Made by a program: the position numbers and the translations under genes. Under the pieces are notes generated by a model. The model was not told the DNA's origin and made no database searches. It saw only the letters and a list, made by a program, of their open reading frames with translations. This document shows, piece by piece, positions 23,534 to 32,772 of a DNA stretch of 64,000 nucleotides. The stretch's first letter is position 1. Each line of letters starts with the position of its first letter. The stretch is from TMED27 sp964350435 (lineage in GTDB: Bacteria > Pseudomonadota > Alphaproteobacteria > Micavibrionales > Micavibrionaceae), in assembly GCA_964350435.1 (NCBI GenBank), contig CAYGJS010000010.1:1-64000 (forward strand), in the 5' to 3' direction.

Positions 23534-23902
23534 ATGCACGCAAACAAAGATCAAATCGCAACCCTGAGTCCAATCAAAAAACGCTCCGATTTTTTGAAAA
23601 TCCAATCGGCGGGCAAAAAATGGGTCAGCCATGGCCTCATCATCCAATCCGCGCCAAACTCAGACGGATCCACCCGCATTGGCTATACGGTCAGCAAACG
23701 CGTCGACAAATCCGCCGTGAATCGCAACCGCATCAAACGTAGGCTTCGCGCCGCCGCTGCCGATGTCCTGCCTCTTTTCGCAAAGCAGGGATATGATTAT
23801 ATCCTCGTTGGCCGCCCGCAAACCGCAACGCGGCCCTACGAAACGCTCTGCAATGATCTGCGCTGGTGCCTGAAAAAACTCGATCTTGAGGCCGCGCAAT
23901 GA
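23534..23902 (+). CDS. rnpA: Ribonuclease P protein component
   Basis: The 122-residue basic protein carries the RNR signature (NRNRIKRRLR, residues 63-72) and the N-terminal KKRSDF start of the RnpA fold. It binds the RNase P RNA and helps it remove 5' leaders from precursor tRNAs. GGAGCG precedes the ATG. It overlaps yidD by 4 bases (ATGA), so the two are translationally coupled. The RNase P RNA gene is not in the window. Confidence 0.97.
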   Translation: MHANKDQIATLSPIKKRSDFLKIQSAGKKWVSHGLIIQSAPNSDGSTRIGYTVSKRVDKSAVNRNRIKRRLRAAAADVLPLFAKQGYDYILVGRPQTATRPYETLCNDLRWCLKKLDLEAAQ

Positions 23903-24114
23903 AAACCATCCTCAAAGCCCTTATCAAAGCCTACGCGCTCCTTATTTCCCCCTTCATGGGCGCGCATTGCCGCTTCCACCCCACATGTTCGGCCTACGCC
24001 TATCAGGCCATAGACAAGCACGGAAGCCTCAAAGGAGGCTGGCTGGCGACCAAGCGGATATGCAAATGCCACCCGTTATACAAGGGAAAATTAATCGACC
24101 CTGTTCCTGATTGA
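23899..24114 (+). CDS. yidD: Membrane protein insertion efficiency factor YidD
   Basis: The 71-residue protein has the family pattern: an amphipathic N-terminal helix (ILKALIKAYALLISPFMGAH), the CRFHPTCSAYAYQAI block with conserved cysteines and a final KRICKCHP segment. YidD is a small peripheral inner-membrane protein that aids YidC-dependent insertion. It is coupled to rnpA and lies just before yidC, the conserved order. Confidence 0.96.
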   Translation: MKTILKALIKAYALLISPFMGAHCRFHPTCSAYAYQAIDKHGSLKGGWLATKRICKCHPLYKGKLIDPVPD

Positions 24115-24178
24115 TTGCGCTGGCCTCATCCGCTATAAACGCTTATCAATAAAACAAGAAGTAAGGCTTAAAGACCCA

Positions 24179-26140
24179 ATGTTTTCGAATGGCACCCCCA
24201 ATGGCTCGCAAAATAAAGACCAAATGGATCCGCAGGATCTGAAAAACCTGTTCCTGTTTTTTATTATCGCCGCGCTTCTTTACTTCGCCTATGACGCCTT
24301 CATCCTGAAACCGCAAACCCGCGCGCTGGAACAAAGATATAAAGCCGAAAGCGCGCTGGCCGGAATCAATGGCCCGGCCTCTGCGGATCAGGCCCTTCTC
24401 AGCAAAAAGCCGCTGGATCGCTCCGCCGCGCTGGCGGAAACAGGCGCGCGCGTGCCTTTTGATAACGGCGAGGTTTTTGGCACGATTGCCCTCAAAGGTG
24501 GCCGTATCGATGATGCGTCCTTGCATGAGTATTACAAAACGCTGGATAACAAGGAAAACGTGAATGTCCTCTCGCCGCGCGGCGCAGCCGGTGCGCGGTC
24601 TATTGAATATGGCTGGGTTGCGGGGCAGGGCGCGGGCCTTAAAAACCTTCCAGGCGCGACCACACAATGGCAGATTGTCGGCTCCAGCGCCAAACTCACC
24701 AAGGATACGCCCGTCACTCTGCAATGGGATGGCGGCGAAGGCGTGATCTTTCAGCGTATATTTCAGGTTGATGAGCATTATATGTTCACGGTGACTCAGC
24801 GCATCATCAATAACTCAGGGCGCAGCATATCCCTTCACCCATATGCATTGCTGACGCAAAAGGGCGTACCTTCTGATTTTCAGGGCACGTGGATTTCCCA
24901 TGAAGGCCCGATCGGCTTTATTGGCGAAAGCCTCATAAATCCCGGCTATGGAACGCTGCGTAAAGACGGCAAGCAGGATTTTACCGCCGCCAAAGGTTGG
25001 CTCGGCATCACGGATAAATACTGGCTGTCCGCTCTGATTCCGCCGCAAGGACAAGATGTCAAATATTCGATCAACTTCACGGGCGACCCCAAAGACAAGG
25101 ATAATCTGGGGGTATATCAGGTTGATTATCTGGCCGGTGCCGTAACTTTGGCGTCCGGCGAATCCAAAGACGTACAGGGCCGGATGTTCGTCGGCGCGAA
25201 AAAAGTTCTGCAGCTTGAGGCCTATCAAAACGCCCTCGATATCCCGCAATTTGATCTGGCCGTTGATTTCGGCTGGTTCTGGTTTATGACTAAACCTTTC
25301 TTTTATGCCATGCATTATCTGGGGGCATTCACAGGCAATATGGGCATCGCCATCATCATCCTGACCTTCGCAATTCGTTTTATGGTCTTCCCGCTCACCA
25401 ATATTTCATATCGCTCCTTTGCGAAAATGAAAAAAGTCGGCCCTCAGGTCGCCGCCTTGCGCGAACAATACGGCGAAGATAAACAAGGCATGCAAAAAGC
25501 CTTGATTGAGCTTTACCAAAGGGAAAAGGTTAACCCCGTATCGGGCTGTTTCCCGATTTTGCTACAAATTCCGATCCTGTTCGCGCTCTATAAAACGTTC
25601 TTTGTCACGATTGAAATCCGTCACGCGCCGTTTTTCGGCTGGATTCAAGACCTTTCCGCGGCTGACCCCACAAGCATCTTCAACCTGTTCGGCTTGATTC
25701 CATGGGACCCGCCATCAGTTCTTGATGTTGGCGTATGGCCGTGTCTGATGCTGGTGGCGATGATCATCCAAAAGAAACTCAACCCGCCGCCCACAGATCA
25801 GATTCAAAAAGATCTCGCGAACTATATGCCGTTTTTATTCGCCTATATCATGTCGCAATTCGCCGCTGGCCTTGTGGTCTACTGGACATTCTCTGCCTTT
25901 ATCGGGATCGCCCAGCAAATCTTCATCATGAAAAGCATGAATGTGCCAATCCATCTTTTCGGCGAGACCGAAAAGGAAGAGGAATTTCTGGACACCAAAA
26001 CGCTGGCCAAAGTCGCCGAACAAGACGCCGAAGACGCGCTTTTCGACGATGAAGAAGACGGTGTAGTCCCGCCGCCCAAAAACATCAAACCGCCTAAACC
26101 GAAAAAGAAATCTCCTGCGGCTAAAAAGAAGAAGAAATAA
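24179..26140 (+). CDS. yidC: Membrane protein insertase YidC
   Basis: The 653-residue insertase has an N-terminal membrane anchor (about residues 22-40), a large periplasmic P1 beta domain (about residues 60-370) and the conserved five-helix Oxa1 core (about residues 380-600, with FPLTNISYRSFAKMKK and NPVSGCFPILLQIPI). A C-terminal tail of about 50 residues is acidic and then very basic (ending PAAKKKKK), which in this family helps ribosome contact. It inserts inner-membrane proteins alone or with SecYEG. The length is somewhat above E. coli YidC (548) because of the P1 domain and tail. engB follows after 3 bases. Confidence 0.97.
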   Translation: MFSNGTPNGSQNKDQMDPQDLKNLFLFFIIAALLYFAYDAFILKPQTRALEQRYKAESALAGINGPASADQALLSKKPLDRSAALAETGARVPFDNGEVFGTIALKGGRIDDASLHEYYKTLDNKENVNVLSPRGAAGARSIEYGWVAGQGAGLKNLPGATTQWQIVGSSAKLTKDTPVTLQWDGGEGVIFQRIFQVDEHYMFTVTQRIINNSGRSISLHPYALLTQKGVPSDFQGTWISHEGPIGFIGESLINPGYGTLRKDGKQDFTAAKGWLGITDKYWLSALIPPQGQDVKYSINFTGDPKDKDNLGVYQVDYLAGAVTLASGESKDVQGRMFVGAKKVLQLEAYQNALDIPQFDLAVDFGWFWFMTKPFFYAMHYLGAFTGNMGIAIIILTFAIRFMVFPLTNISYRSFAKMKKVGPQVAALREQYGEDKQGMQKALIELYQREKVNPVSGCFPILLQIPILFALYKTFFVTIEIRHAPFFGWIQDLSAADPTSIFNLFGLIPWDPPSVLDVGVWPCLMLVAMIIQKKLNPPPTDQIQKDLANYMPFLFAYIMSQFAAGLVVYWTFSAFIGIAQQIFIMKSMNVPIHLFGETEKEEEFLDTKTLAKVAEQDAEDALFDDEEDGVVPPPKNIKPPKPKKKSPAAKKKKK

Positions 26141-26143
26141 CCC

Positions 26144-26800
26144 ATGAGTGAAGATTTCACGCCCCAAGAACTGGAAGAAGCGCGAAAGCTTTTTGCAGGC
26201 CCTTGTGATTTTATGCTCGGCGTGGCCGCGCTCAAGCAGCTTCCCCCCGCCGACACCCCCGAAATCGCCTTTGCGGGGCGATCGAATGTCGGCAAATCCT
26301 CGCTGGTCAATGCGCTCACGGGACGCAAAACGCTCGCCAAAACCTCGAATACGCCGGGGCGGACGCAGCAACTTAACTTCTTCAATCTCGGCGGCCGCCT
26401 TTTTATGGTCGATATGCCGGGCTACGGCTATGCCAAGGTGTCCAAGTCCCAACGTGATGAATGGACGCAGCTGATCTTTGATTACCTGCGTGGTCGCCCC
26501 ACCCTGCAATGTGTATTCATCCTGATTGATGCGCGTCACGGCCTGAAAGACACAGATATCGAACTGATGAAAATGCTTGATGAGGCCGCCGTGCAATATC
26601 GCATCGTCTTCACCAAAAGCGATAAATCCAAAAGCCATGAACTGAAGATTCTCATCGAAGACACCAGTGCCGTTTTAAAAAAACACGCCGCAGGCTTCCC
26701 CTTCACGCACCCCACAAGTGCCAATAAAGGCACAGGAATCGCCGAACTCCGCGCCACCATCACCGGCTACGCTTTGAAATCCAGACCTGCTGAAGAATAA
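26144..26800 (+). CDS. engB: Ribosome biogenesis GTP-binding protein EngB/YsxC
   Basis: The 218-residue GTPase has G1 GRSNVGKS (residues 45-52), G2 TPGRTQ, G3 DMPGYGYA and G4 TKSDK, in the order of the EngB family. EngB acts in late assembly of the large ribosomal subunit. It starts 3 bases after the yidC stop, as in many alphaproteobacteria, where argB often comes next; here a minus-strand gene ends 1 base after the engB stop instead. Confidence 0.96.
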   Translation: MSEDFTPQELEEARKLFAGPCDFMLGVAALKQLPPADTPEIAFAGRSNVGKSSLVNALTGRKTLAKTSNTPGRTQQLNFFNLGGRLFMVDMPGYGYAKVSKSQRDEWTQLIFDYLRGRPTLQCVFILIDARHGLKDTDIELMKMLDEAAVQYRIVFTKSDKSKSHELKILIEDTSAVLKKHAAGFPFTHPTSANKGTGIAELRATITGYALKSRPAEE

Positions 26801-27529
26801 TTATTGATCGGCAATAATCGTGTAAAACGCGTATTGCCCACCGTTCTGCACACAAAGCGAGCCCATATTCTGACAATCGGGACAAATACTGGCGGGCAGA
26901 ACGGTCGTAAACGGCACATTCGTGCCCGTATTCGCCGTGATCGCATCATCAATCAAAATATTTCGCAAAGCCGTCGTCGTGCTCGGAATAGTCATTGAGC
27001 CGTTAATTTTCTCGTTTATCATCCCGCAGACTGTCGGATGAATTTGATACGCCGTCAAAATAACATCTTCACCCGCCGTCGCCGTCCACTCCACATGGGT
27101 AAACCGCCCCAAATACCATCCTGCAACAGGATCGGCCGCGCTCTGGCTCACCACTTCAGCAGGCAGCTTGCCGGGGGTAATTCCGCCGCCCTGCGGATGA
27201 TAAACCTTGTGTATCAAGGTGCCCGTATCAAACGCGGCGTCTGTAGGGGCTGTAAAATCCAGCTCATTCACGCTGGTGGCTGCTGTAAATTGCATCTGCT
27301 CAATCGCAGATCTTACCTGCGCGGCGTAAGTAATAAGCTGCGTCGCATAAAGCTCCGCGCGCTCGGCGTTAAGCACCCCGGCTTCCGTTGAATCCGTCTG
27401 CCGCGCCAGCGTAAAACTCAAAGCCCCGAAAAGCGCAATCGCAATCAGCACGTACACAAGCGCGTTTCCTCGCTCCCCTGAACGGCTGCGAACGGCCTGT
27501 GGATTTATCTGTTCACTTTTTGTTTTCAT
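26801..27529 (-). CDS. Pilin-like membrane-anchored protein of unknown function
   Basis: The 242-residue protein starts MKTKSEQINPQAVRSRSGER. A single hydrophobic helix follows (about residues 23-42, GNALVYVLIAIALFGALSFT) and then a long extracytoplasmic domain. The ERGNALVYV segment resembles the cleavage region and N-terminal helix of type IV pilins and pseudopilins, although the Gly-Phe cleavage pair is not classical. The C-terminal part contains CPDC and two further cysteines that could form disulfides. A TTG six bases upstream extends the frame by two codons; the ATG is preferred. It converges on engB with no intergenic space. No pilus genes are near, so it is an orphan. The family is not recognised beyond this. 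Confidence 0.7.
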   Translation of the reverse strand: MKTKSEQINPQAVRSRSGERGNALVYVLIAIALFGALSFTLARQTDSTEAGVLNAERAELYATQLITYAAQVRSAIEQMQFTAATSVNELDFTAPTDAAFDTGTLIHKVYHPQGGGITPGKLPAEVVSQSAADPVAGWYLGRFTHVEWTATAGEDVILTAYQIHPTVCGMINEKINGSMTIPSTTTALRNILIDDAITANTGTNVPFTTVLPASICPDCQNMGSLCVQNGGQYAFYTIIADQ

Positions 27530-27558
27530 GCTCAAGAATCAATGTTAGAGTGAGGACT

Positions 27559-28821
27559 ATGTCAGACATCATATCGCAATTCCCCGTGCTCGCAACCCTT
27601 CCTCCGCAAACCGCCTCTATACTTGTTGGTTTTGTCTTCGGCGTATTGCTCTCCAGCTTGTTCTTTATCCTGCGCGGCCAAAAGCTTCTTACCCAAAATG
27701 CCGAACTGAAAGCCCAGCTTCGCGAACGCGAAATCGCTTTTGATCAAGCAGGGGCGGCTCTCGATCACCGCTTCAAAGCCACCGCCGCCGCCGCCCTTCA
27801 GGCCAGCAACGAACAATTCCTGCAACTGGCGCAGGAACGCATGAGGTCCGCGCAAAAAGACGCATCCCATGATCTCGAAAAACGCCAGAACTCTATCGCG
27901 GAAATGATGAAGCCTGTTCATAAAAACCTCGAAGACATGGCCAAAGCCTTGGAACAGGTTAAGGGCACAGACCTCTCTTTACGCGAACAAATGCAAACCC
28001 TGAACCGCGAAACCGCGCGGCTTGTCGGCGCGCTCCGTGATCCCGCGGCCCAAGGCCGCTGGGGCGAATATATCCTTGAAGCCTTGCTCGAAAAATCCGG
28101 TCTGATGAAAGGCGTACACTACGAAACCCAAGTGTCCATGCAAACCGCCGAGGGCCGCCAGCGTCCCGATGCGGTGATCAATATGCAAGACGGTTTCAAA
28201 ATCATCATCGATTCCAAAGCCCCTATTAATCAATTCGTCGATAAACTCGCCAGTGACTTGAGCGAAGAGGCGCATACGACCGTGATGAAAGACCTCTCCA
28301 AACAGGTCAAAGCGCACGTACAGGCCTTGGGCAAAAAAGGATATTGGGAAAACGTCGAAAGCCCCGATTTCACCGTTCTGTTCCTGCCTTCCGAACATGT
28401 CTATTCGCTCGCTCTGCGCGCCGATCCCGCCTTGGTCGATTACGCCGCCTCGCAAAACGTGATCATCGCCTCTCCCACACTGCTCATGAGCCTTCTCCGC
28501 GTCGTCGGTATGAGCTGGCGTCAGGTCGATCTTGCCAAAAACGCTGCTGAAATTTCTGAACGCGGCGCAGATCTTTACAAACGCCTTCTCAATTTCACCG
28601 GCCATCTCGAAAAAGTCGGTAAAGGCCTTCAAGGCGCGATGAAAAATTATGATTCCGCCATCGGCTCTCTGGAACGCCAAGTCGTCCCCGCTGCCCGTAA
28701 ATTCAAAGACCTTCAGGGCGGCGCGGCGCTCGATGACCTTCCCGAATTTGAAACCATCGAAGAAGCCCCCCGAATCCTCGCTCTCACCGCAGAGGATGAG
28801 CGCGAAAAAAAGCGGGCTTAG
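27559..28821 (+). CDS. rmuC: DNA recombination protein RmuC homologue
   Basis: The 420-residue protein has an N-terminal membrane segment (about residues 14-36), a long coiled-coil region (about residues 45-140) and the RmuC nuclease-like domain (about residues 150-370, with GRWGEYILEALLEKSG, RPDAVI and IIIDSKAPI, where the DSK resembles a restriction-enzyme-like core). RmuC is linked to limiting recombination at inverted repeats; its biochemical activity is not fixed. The ATG at 27559, preceded by GTGAGGA, is chosen over an upstream frame. It heads the rmuC-def-fmt-DMT-truA run. Confidence 0.93.
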   Translation: MSDIISQFPVLATLPPQTASILVGFVFGVLLSSLFFILRGQKLLTQNAELKAQLREREIAFDQAGAALDHRFKATAAAALQASNEQFLQLAQERMRSAQKDASHDLEKRQNSIAEMMKPVHKNLEDMAKALEQVKGTDLSLREQMQTLNRETARLVGALRDPAAQGRWGEYILEALLEKSGLMKGVHYETQVSMQTAEGRQRPDAVINMQDGFKIIIDSKAPINQFVDKLASDLSEEAHTTVMKDLSKQVKAHVQALGKKGYWENVESPDFTVLFLPSEHVYSLALRADPALVDYAASQNVIIASPTLLMSLLRVVGMSWRQVDLAKNAAEISERGADLYKRLLNFTGHLEKVGKGLQGAMKNYDSAIGSLERQVVPAARKFKDLQGGAALDDLPEFETIEEAPRILALTAEDEREKKRA

Positions 28822-28867
28822 ACAACCTCACCTTGACCGCCCTCAAAAAACCCATTATCTCAAAGAC

Positions 28868-29392
28868 ATGAGCAAACTCTATGACATCATAAACATTCCC
28901 GACCCCGTCTTGCGCGAAACAGCAAGCGAGGTGAGCACCGTTGACGCCGCGTTGCAAAGCCAAATGGATAAAATGCTGGCCACCATGTATGACGCGCCGG
29001 GCATTGGCCTTGCCGCCAATCAGGTCGGCCTGCTCAACCGTGTTCTCGTCATGGATCTCGCCCGCCGTGACGAGGAAGAAGAGCCGTCCCCCATCTGCAT
29101 GGTTAACCCCCGGCTCATCTATGAATCCGAAGAAATGAGCGTGATGCAGGAGGGCTGCCTGTCCATCCCGCAACAATATGCCGACGTACAGCGCCCCGCA
29201 ATCGTCCGCGTTAAATATCTCGACTACAACGGTAAAGAGGCCGAACTGGAAGCCTCCGGCCTGCTTTCCCATTGCGTACAGCACGAAATCGACCACCTTA
29301 ATGGTGTGCTTTTCATCGATTATCTCTCTTCTCTCAAGCGCAATATGATTATCAAAAAAGTTGATAAAATGAAAAAGCAGGATTTGCTGTAA
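28868..29392 (+). CDS. def: Peptide deformylase
   Basis: The 174-residue enzyme carries the three deformylase motifs: GIGLAANQVG (residues 45-54), EGCLSIP (residues 95-101, metal ligand C97) and HEIDH (residues 139-143, two His ligands and the catalytic Glu). It removes the formyl group from the N-terminal methionine of new proteins. The longest frame starts inside rmuC; the ATG at 28868 is the correct one by family length. The TAATG junction with fmt overlaps by one base, pairing the formylation and deformylation genes in the usual way. Confidence 0.97.
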   Translation: MSKLYDIINIPDPVLRETASEVSTVDAALQSQMDKMLATMYDAPGIGLAANQVGLLNRVLVMDLARRDEEEEPSPICMVNPRLIYESEEMSVMQEGCLSIPQQYADVQRPAIVRVKYLDYNGKEAELEASGLLSHCVQHEIDHLNGVLFIDYLSSLKRNMIIKKVDKMKKQDLL

Positions 29393-30333
29393 TGGCGCTG
29401 CGCATCGGCTTTATGGGTACACCCGATTTCGCGCTTCACGCTCTAAAGGCCATCATGAACGCTGGCCATAAAGTTGTATGCGTATATTCTCAGCCGCCGC
29501 GCCCAAAGGGCAGGGGGCATAAACTCACCGCGTCCCCAGTGCAGGCCTATGCGCAGGAGCATAACATCCCCGTCTACCACCCCAAATCCCTAAAGTCTGA
29601 GGACGTACAGGCCGAGTTCGGCAGCCATAATCTCGATATCGCGGTTGTTGCTGCCTACGGCCTTCTGCTTCCCAAATCAATTCTCGATGCCCCCAAATAC
29701 GGCTGCATCAATATCCACGGCTCTTTGCTCCCCCGCTGGCGCGGCGCCTCCCCTATCCAGCGCGCGATTCTGGCGGGAGACCCCCAAAGCGGCGTTACCA
29801 TCATGCAAATGGATGAAGGCCTCGATACCGGCCCGGAAATCCTGAAGCGCGCCATTGATCTTGCCCCGCAAGAAACCGCCTCGACGCTCCATGACCGCCT
29901 TGCTGCCCTTGGCGCAGAAATGACCTTGGAAGCCTTGGATTTATTGGCTAAAAATGGACATCTAATTGCAAAAGAACAAAAAAAAGAAGGTGTGACCTAC
30001 GCCCATCTTCTCAAAAAAGAGGATGGAAAAATCGACTGGAGCCAATCCGCCACGCAAATAGACCGTCAAATCCGCGCCCTTAATCCATGGCCGGGCGTCT
30101 ACACCGACAGCCATGACCAAAGATTTAAGATCACGCAAGCCGAACCTTCAAAGACAACATCAGGTGATAAAAACCAACCAGTCGGTATGTTGCTGGATAA
30201 AGCAGGAAACATCGCTTGCGGCGATAACACAATCCTAAAAATCATCAAAATCCAGCCCGCAGGGAAACAAGCGATGGACATTCCTTCCGCCCTGAACGGC
30301 GGGTATCTTGAGTTAGGAGCGCGGTTTCAATGA
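29392..30333 (+). CDS. fmt: Methionyl-tRNA formyltransferase
   Basis: The 313-residue enzyme begins with the formyl-transferase fold (RIGFMGTPDFA), contains the catalytic block HGSLLPRWRGASPIQRAI (about residues 110-127) and has a smaller C-terminal tRNA-binding domain (about residues 205-313, with WPGVYT). It transfers a formyl group from 10-formyl-THF to Met-tRNAi. It is coupled to def by a one-base overlap and to the next gene by ATGA. Confidence 0.97.
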   Translation: MALRIGFMGTPDFALHALKAIMNAGHKVVCVYSQPPRPKGRGHKLTASPVQAYAQEHNIPVYHPKSLKSEDVQAEFGSHNLDIAVVAAYGLLLPKSILDAPKYGCINIHGSLLPRWRGASPIQRAILAGDPQSGVTIMQMDEGLDTGPEILKRAIDLAPQETASTLHDRLAALGAEMTLEALDLLAKNGHLIAKEQKKEGVTYAHLLKKEDGKIDWSQSATQIDRQIRALNPWPGVYTDSHDQRFKITQAEPSKTTSGDKNQPVGMLLDKAGNIACGDNTILKIIKIQPAGKQAMDIPSALNGGYLELGARFQ

Positions 30334-31223
30334 ACCCAACACTTATCGGCGTTATCGGCGTCCTGATCTTTTCCGTCGGCCCCACGCTGTATGCTTATGG
30401 CGCGGTTTTGCCGCCCTTCCAGTTCCTTGCCCTCGTCATGGTGTTCGGCTATCTCTCCATCACCGCAATTCAATTCGCGCGCGGAAAGGATATCATCAAA
30501 GTCTGGAAACAGCCCGTCCATGTATACGCTTTTGTCTTCACAGGCGTAGCCGTCTACAATCTGATTTATCTCATCGCTATTCAATATGCCGAGGCCTTCA
30601 CGGCCACAGCCCTCAATTACCTCTGGCCTGTACTTCTGGCGATATTAAGCGCGCGTTTTGATGGCCGAAAACTTGATCGTTATCAACTGGCCGCTCTGGT
30701 TTTCGGTGCGCTCGGCGTTGCTTTGATTTTCTACCCTCTCATGCAAGGCAAGCTGGGGGAGGGTAATTTTATTTTCGGCTCTGTTCTCGCTCTATGCGGC
30801 GCGCTCATTTGGGCATTATATTCCGCCAATTCGAAAAGATTCACCTACTCATCATCCTTCTTGGCACCTGTAATGCTCCTGTCCTCACTCATGTTTGCAG
30901 GCCTCCATTTTGCCGTGGAACAAACCCACGCCTTAAGCCTCAATCTCTGGGTCATCGTCGCTATCACGGGCCTCAGCCTTTTTTGCTACGTCATGTGGGA
31001 TATTGGCATGCGCGAGGGCAACCGTGTCCTCCTGACCTCCTTCACCTATTTCACCCCGCTCTTTGCCACGGCCTTGCTGATGGTGTTTGGTTTCCTGCCG
31101 CCGCACCCGCTTATTGCCGCCGCCGCCGTCCTCATCATTCTGGCCTGTATATTCACCAACGCCAAATCCTTGCTAAAATTCGCTCAAGACATTAAAAGCC
31201 CTAAGAATGACCCAGCGCTATAA
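30330..31223 (+). CDS. EamA/DMT superfamily transporter
   Basis: The 297-residue protein has about ten hydrophobic helices arranged as two EamA halves (about residues 1-135 and 145-290), each with the characteristic ALNYLWPVLLAI or SFTYFTPLFAT stretch near its end. Members export amino acids, nucleotides or other small metabolites; the substrate cannot be inferred. It overlaps fmt by 4 bases and truA by 17 bases, so it is clearly part of that operon, although its function is not related in an obvious way. Confidence 0.88.
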   Translation: MNPTLIGVIGVLIFSVGPTLYAYGAVLPPFQFLALVMVFGYLSITAIQFARGKDIIKVWKQPVHVYAFVFTGVAVYNLIYLIAIQYAEAFTATALNYLWPVLLAILSARFDGRKLDRYQLAALVFGALGVALIFYPLMQGKLGEGNFIFGSVLALCGALIWALYSANSKRFTYSSSFLAPVMLLSSLMFAGLHFAVEQTHALSLNLWVIVAITGLSLFCYVMWDIGMREGNRVLLTSFTYFTPLFATALLMVFGFLPPHPLIAAAAVLIILACIFTNAKSLLKFAQDIKSPKNDPAL

Positions 31224-31983
31224 AATGACGATAGAATATGTTGGCACCGATTATTTCGGCTGGCAAAGTCAGCCCGACGTGCCGACCATTCAAGATGCCA
31301 TCCAATCCGCCATCCATAAATTCTGCGGCCAAAGCGTGGACGTACAATCCGCAGGACGTACAGACGCGGGCGTACACGCATGGGGCCAAATCGCCCATGT
31401 CGATTTCGAGGATTTCACAAGGCCCATACAAGCCTTCGAAATCACCAAGGCCATCAACGCCCATCTACAAGATGATCCGATTAGCATCATACATATGGAA
31501 GAAGTCTCACAAGACTTCCACGCCCGTTTTTCTGCTAAAAACAAGCTGTACGTCTATAGAATCCTTAATCGTCAGGCCCCGCCTTCAATCGAGGCAGGCC
31601 TTCTGTGGCATATCAAACGCCCGCTCGATGTGCCCGCCATGCACGAAGCTGCAAAAGTTCTGCTCGGACAGCATGACTTCACCACCTTCCGCGACTCCCA
31701 GTGTCAGGCAAAAAATCCTGTCCGTACGCTTGATCGCCTCGATGTCGCTACTTATGAATATGATCGCCATGGCGGCCTTGAAATTCGTATCGAGGCAGAA
31801 GCCATGAGCTTCCTCCATCATATGGTGCGCAACATTGTCGGCGCTCTGACTCTCGTCGGAGAGGGCAAATGGCGCGCCGAAGATCTCGAAGCCGCCCTGA
31901 AAGCTCAGGATCGCAGCAAGGGCGGCCCAACTGCTCCCGCCCGCGGTCTGTATTTGCGGCGGATTGATTATCCCGCGGCATGA
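31207..31983 (+). CDS. truA: tRNA pseudouridine synthase A (positions 38-40)
   Basis: The 258-residue enzyme has the N-terminal TIEYVGTDYFGWQ block and the catalytic motif AGRTDAGVHA with Asp53. TruA makes pseudouridine in the anticodon arm of many tRNAs. The start at 31207 overlaps the preceding gene by 17 bases; MTQRYKMTIEY fits the family N terminus better than the internal ATG at 31225. It is the last gene of the rmuC-truA run. Confidence 0.96.
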   Translation: MTQRYKMTIEYVGTDYFGWQSQPDVPTIQDAIQSAIHKFCGQSVDVQSAGRTDAGVHAWGQIAHVDFEDFTRPIQAFEITKAINAHLQDDPISIIHMEEVSQDFHARFSAKNKLYVYRILNRQAPPSIEAGLLWHIKRPLDVPAMHEAAKVLLGQHDFTTFRDSQCQAKNPVRTLDRLDVATYEYDRHGGLEIRIEAEAMSFLHHMVRNIVGALTLVGEGKWRAEDLEAALKAQDRSKGGPTAPARGLYLRRIDYPAA

Positions 31984-32004
31984 TAATTATATTATGAAAA
32001 AAAC

Positions 32005-32033
32005 TTGATTTTTCAACCATCATGGCCTATAAA
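32005..32033 (+). promoter_or_regulatory. Candidate promoter of the PRC-barrel gene
   Basis: TTGATT at 32005-32010, a 17-base spacer and TATAAA at 32028-32033 lie 40 bases before the start codon at 32074. Confidence 0.7.
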
Positions 32034-32073
32034 TGCCCCACCCGATAAAGACAGGCCTAAGGAGAGACGGTTT

Positions 32074-32769
32074 ATGAAGAATACTTTGAATATATGGGCA
32101 CTGGTAACACTGGCCCTGCTGATCGCAAACCCCGCTATGGCGCAGGACATCACCTATAGCCGTTATCTCGAAAACCTGAACCAGATCAACAAGGCGCGCC
32201 CAGAGCAAAGCCCTAAATTCCAGGCCAGTAAAGACATCTTGAATGATCGCATTCTCGATAGCACAAACCGCGTGGTCGGCGAGGTGAAAGACCTGCTTCT
32301 CACCCGTTCAGGCAGCATCGAAAACCTCAACGCCAATTTCAATCGCCTTAAACTCGGCACGGATGATCTCTATGTCAGCTATAACGATCTCAACATTCGC
32401 CCGGTCACAAATGGCTATAAGATGAGCTACACCGATGATCAAATCGAGGAAATCTTCCCGACTTTGCTCGCCAACATGGCCTCTGCCGCAGGTGCTGACC
32501 AAGATGAATACAGCTTGAAGAAAATCGTCGGCGCAACCGTTAAAGCCAAAGACGGCCGCACCTTGGGCAAAGTCGAAGACGTACTTTTCGACCAGCTCGG
32601 CGGTCGCGCAGAACTGCTTCTGGTATCCATGAACTATAAAGCCTTACGCGGAAAAACTTTGGCCGTGCCGTTCAGCCTTGCAAAATATGACGCATCAGAG
32701 AGCACTCTTGGCGTGACCATGCCGGATGAAATGGCCGAAGCCATGATCGCTTATGCAGGCAAAAAATAG
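32074..32769 (+). CDS. Exported PRC-barrel domain protein
   Basis: The 231-residue protein has a signal peptide (residues 1-24, ending ANPAMAQ) and two segments with the PRC-barrel pattern: RILDSTNRVVGEVKDLLL (about residues 60-78) and GATVKAKDGRTLGKVEDVLF (about residues 156-175), the second followed by a VPFSLA strand. PRC-barrels are small beta domains found in photosynthetic reaction-centre H subunits, RimM and many stress-linked exported proteins of alphaproteobacteria. AAGGAGAG precedes the start and a clear promoter lies upstream. The role is unknown. It converges with dapE, with 3 bases between the stops. Confidence 0.88.
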   Translation: MKNTLNIWALVTLALLIANPAMAQDITYSRYLENLNQINKARPEQSPKFQASKDILNDRILDSTNRVVGEVKDLLLTRSGSIENLNANFNRLKLGTDDLYVSYNDLNIRPVTNGYKMSYTDDQIEEIFPTLLANMASAAGADQDEYSLKKIVGATVKAKDGRTLGKVEDVLFDQLGGRAELLLVSMNYKALRGKTLAVPFSLAKYDASESTLGVTMPDEMAEAMIAYAGKK

Positions 32770-32772
32770 CCT

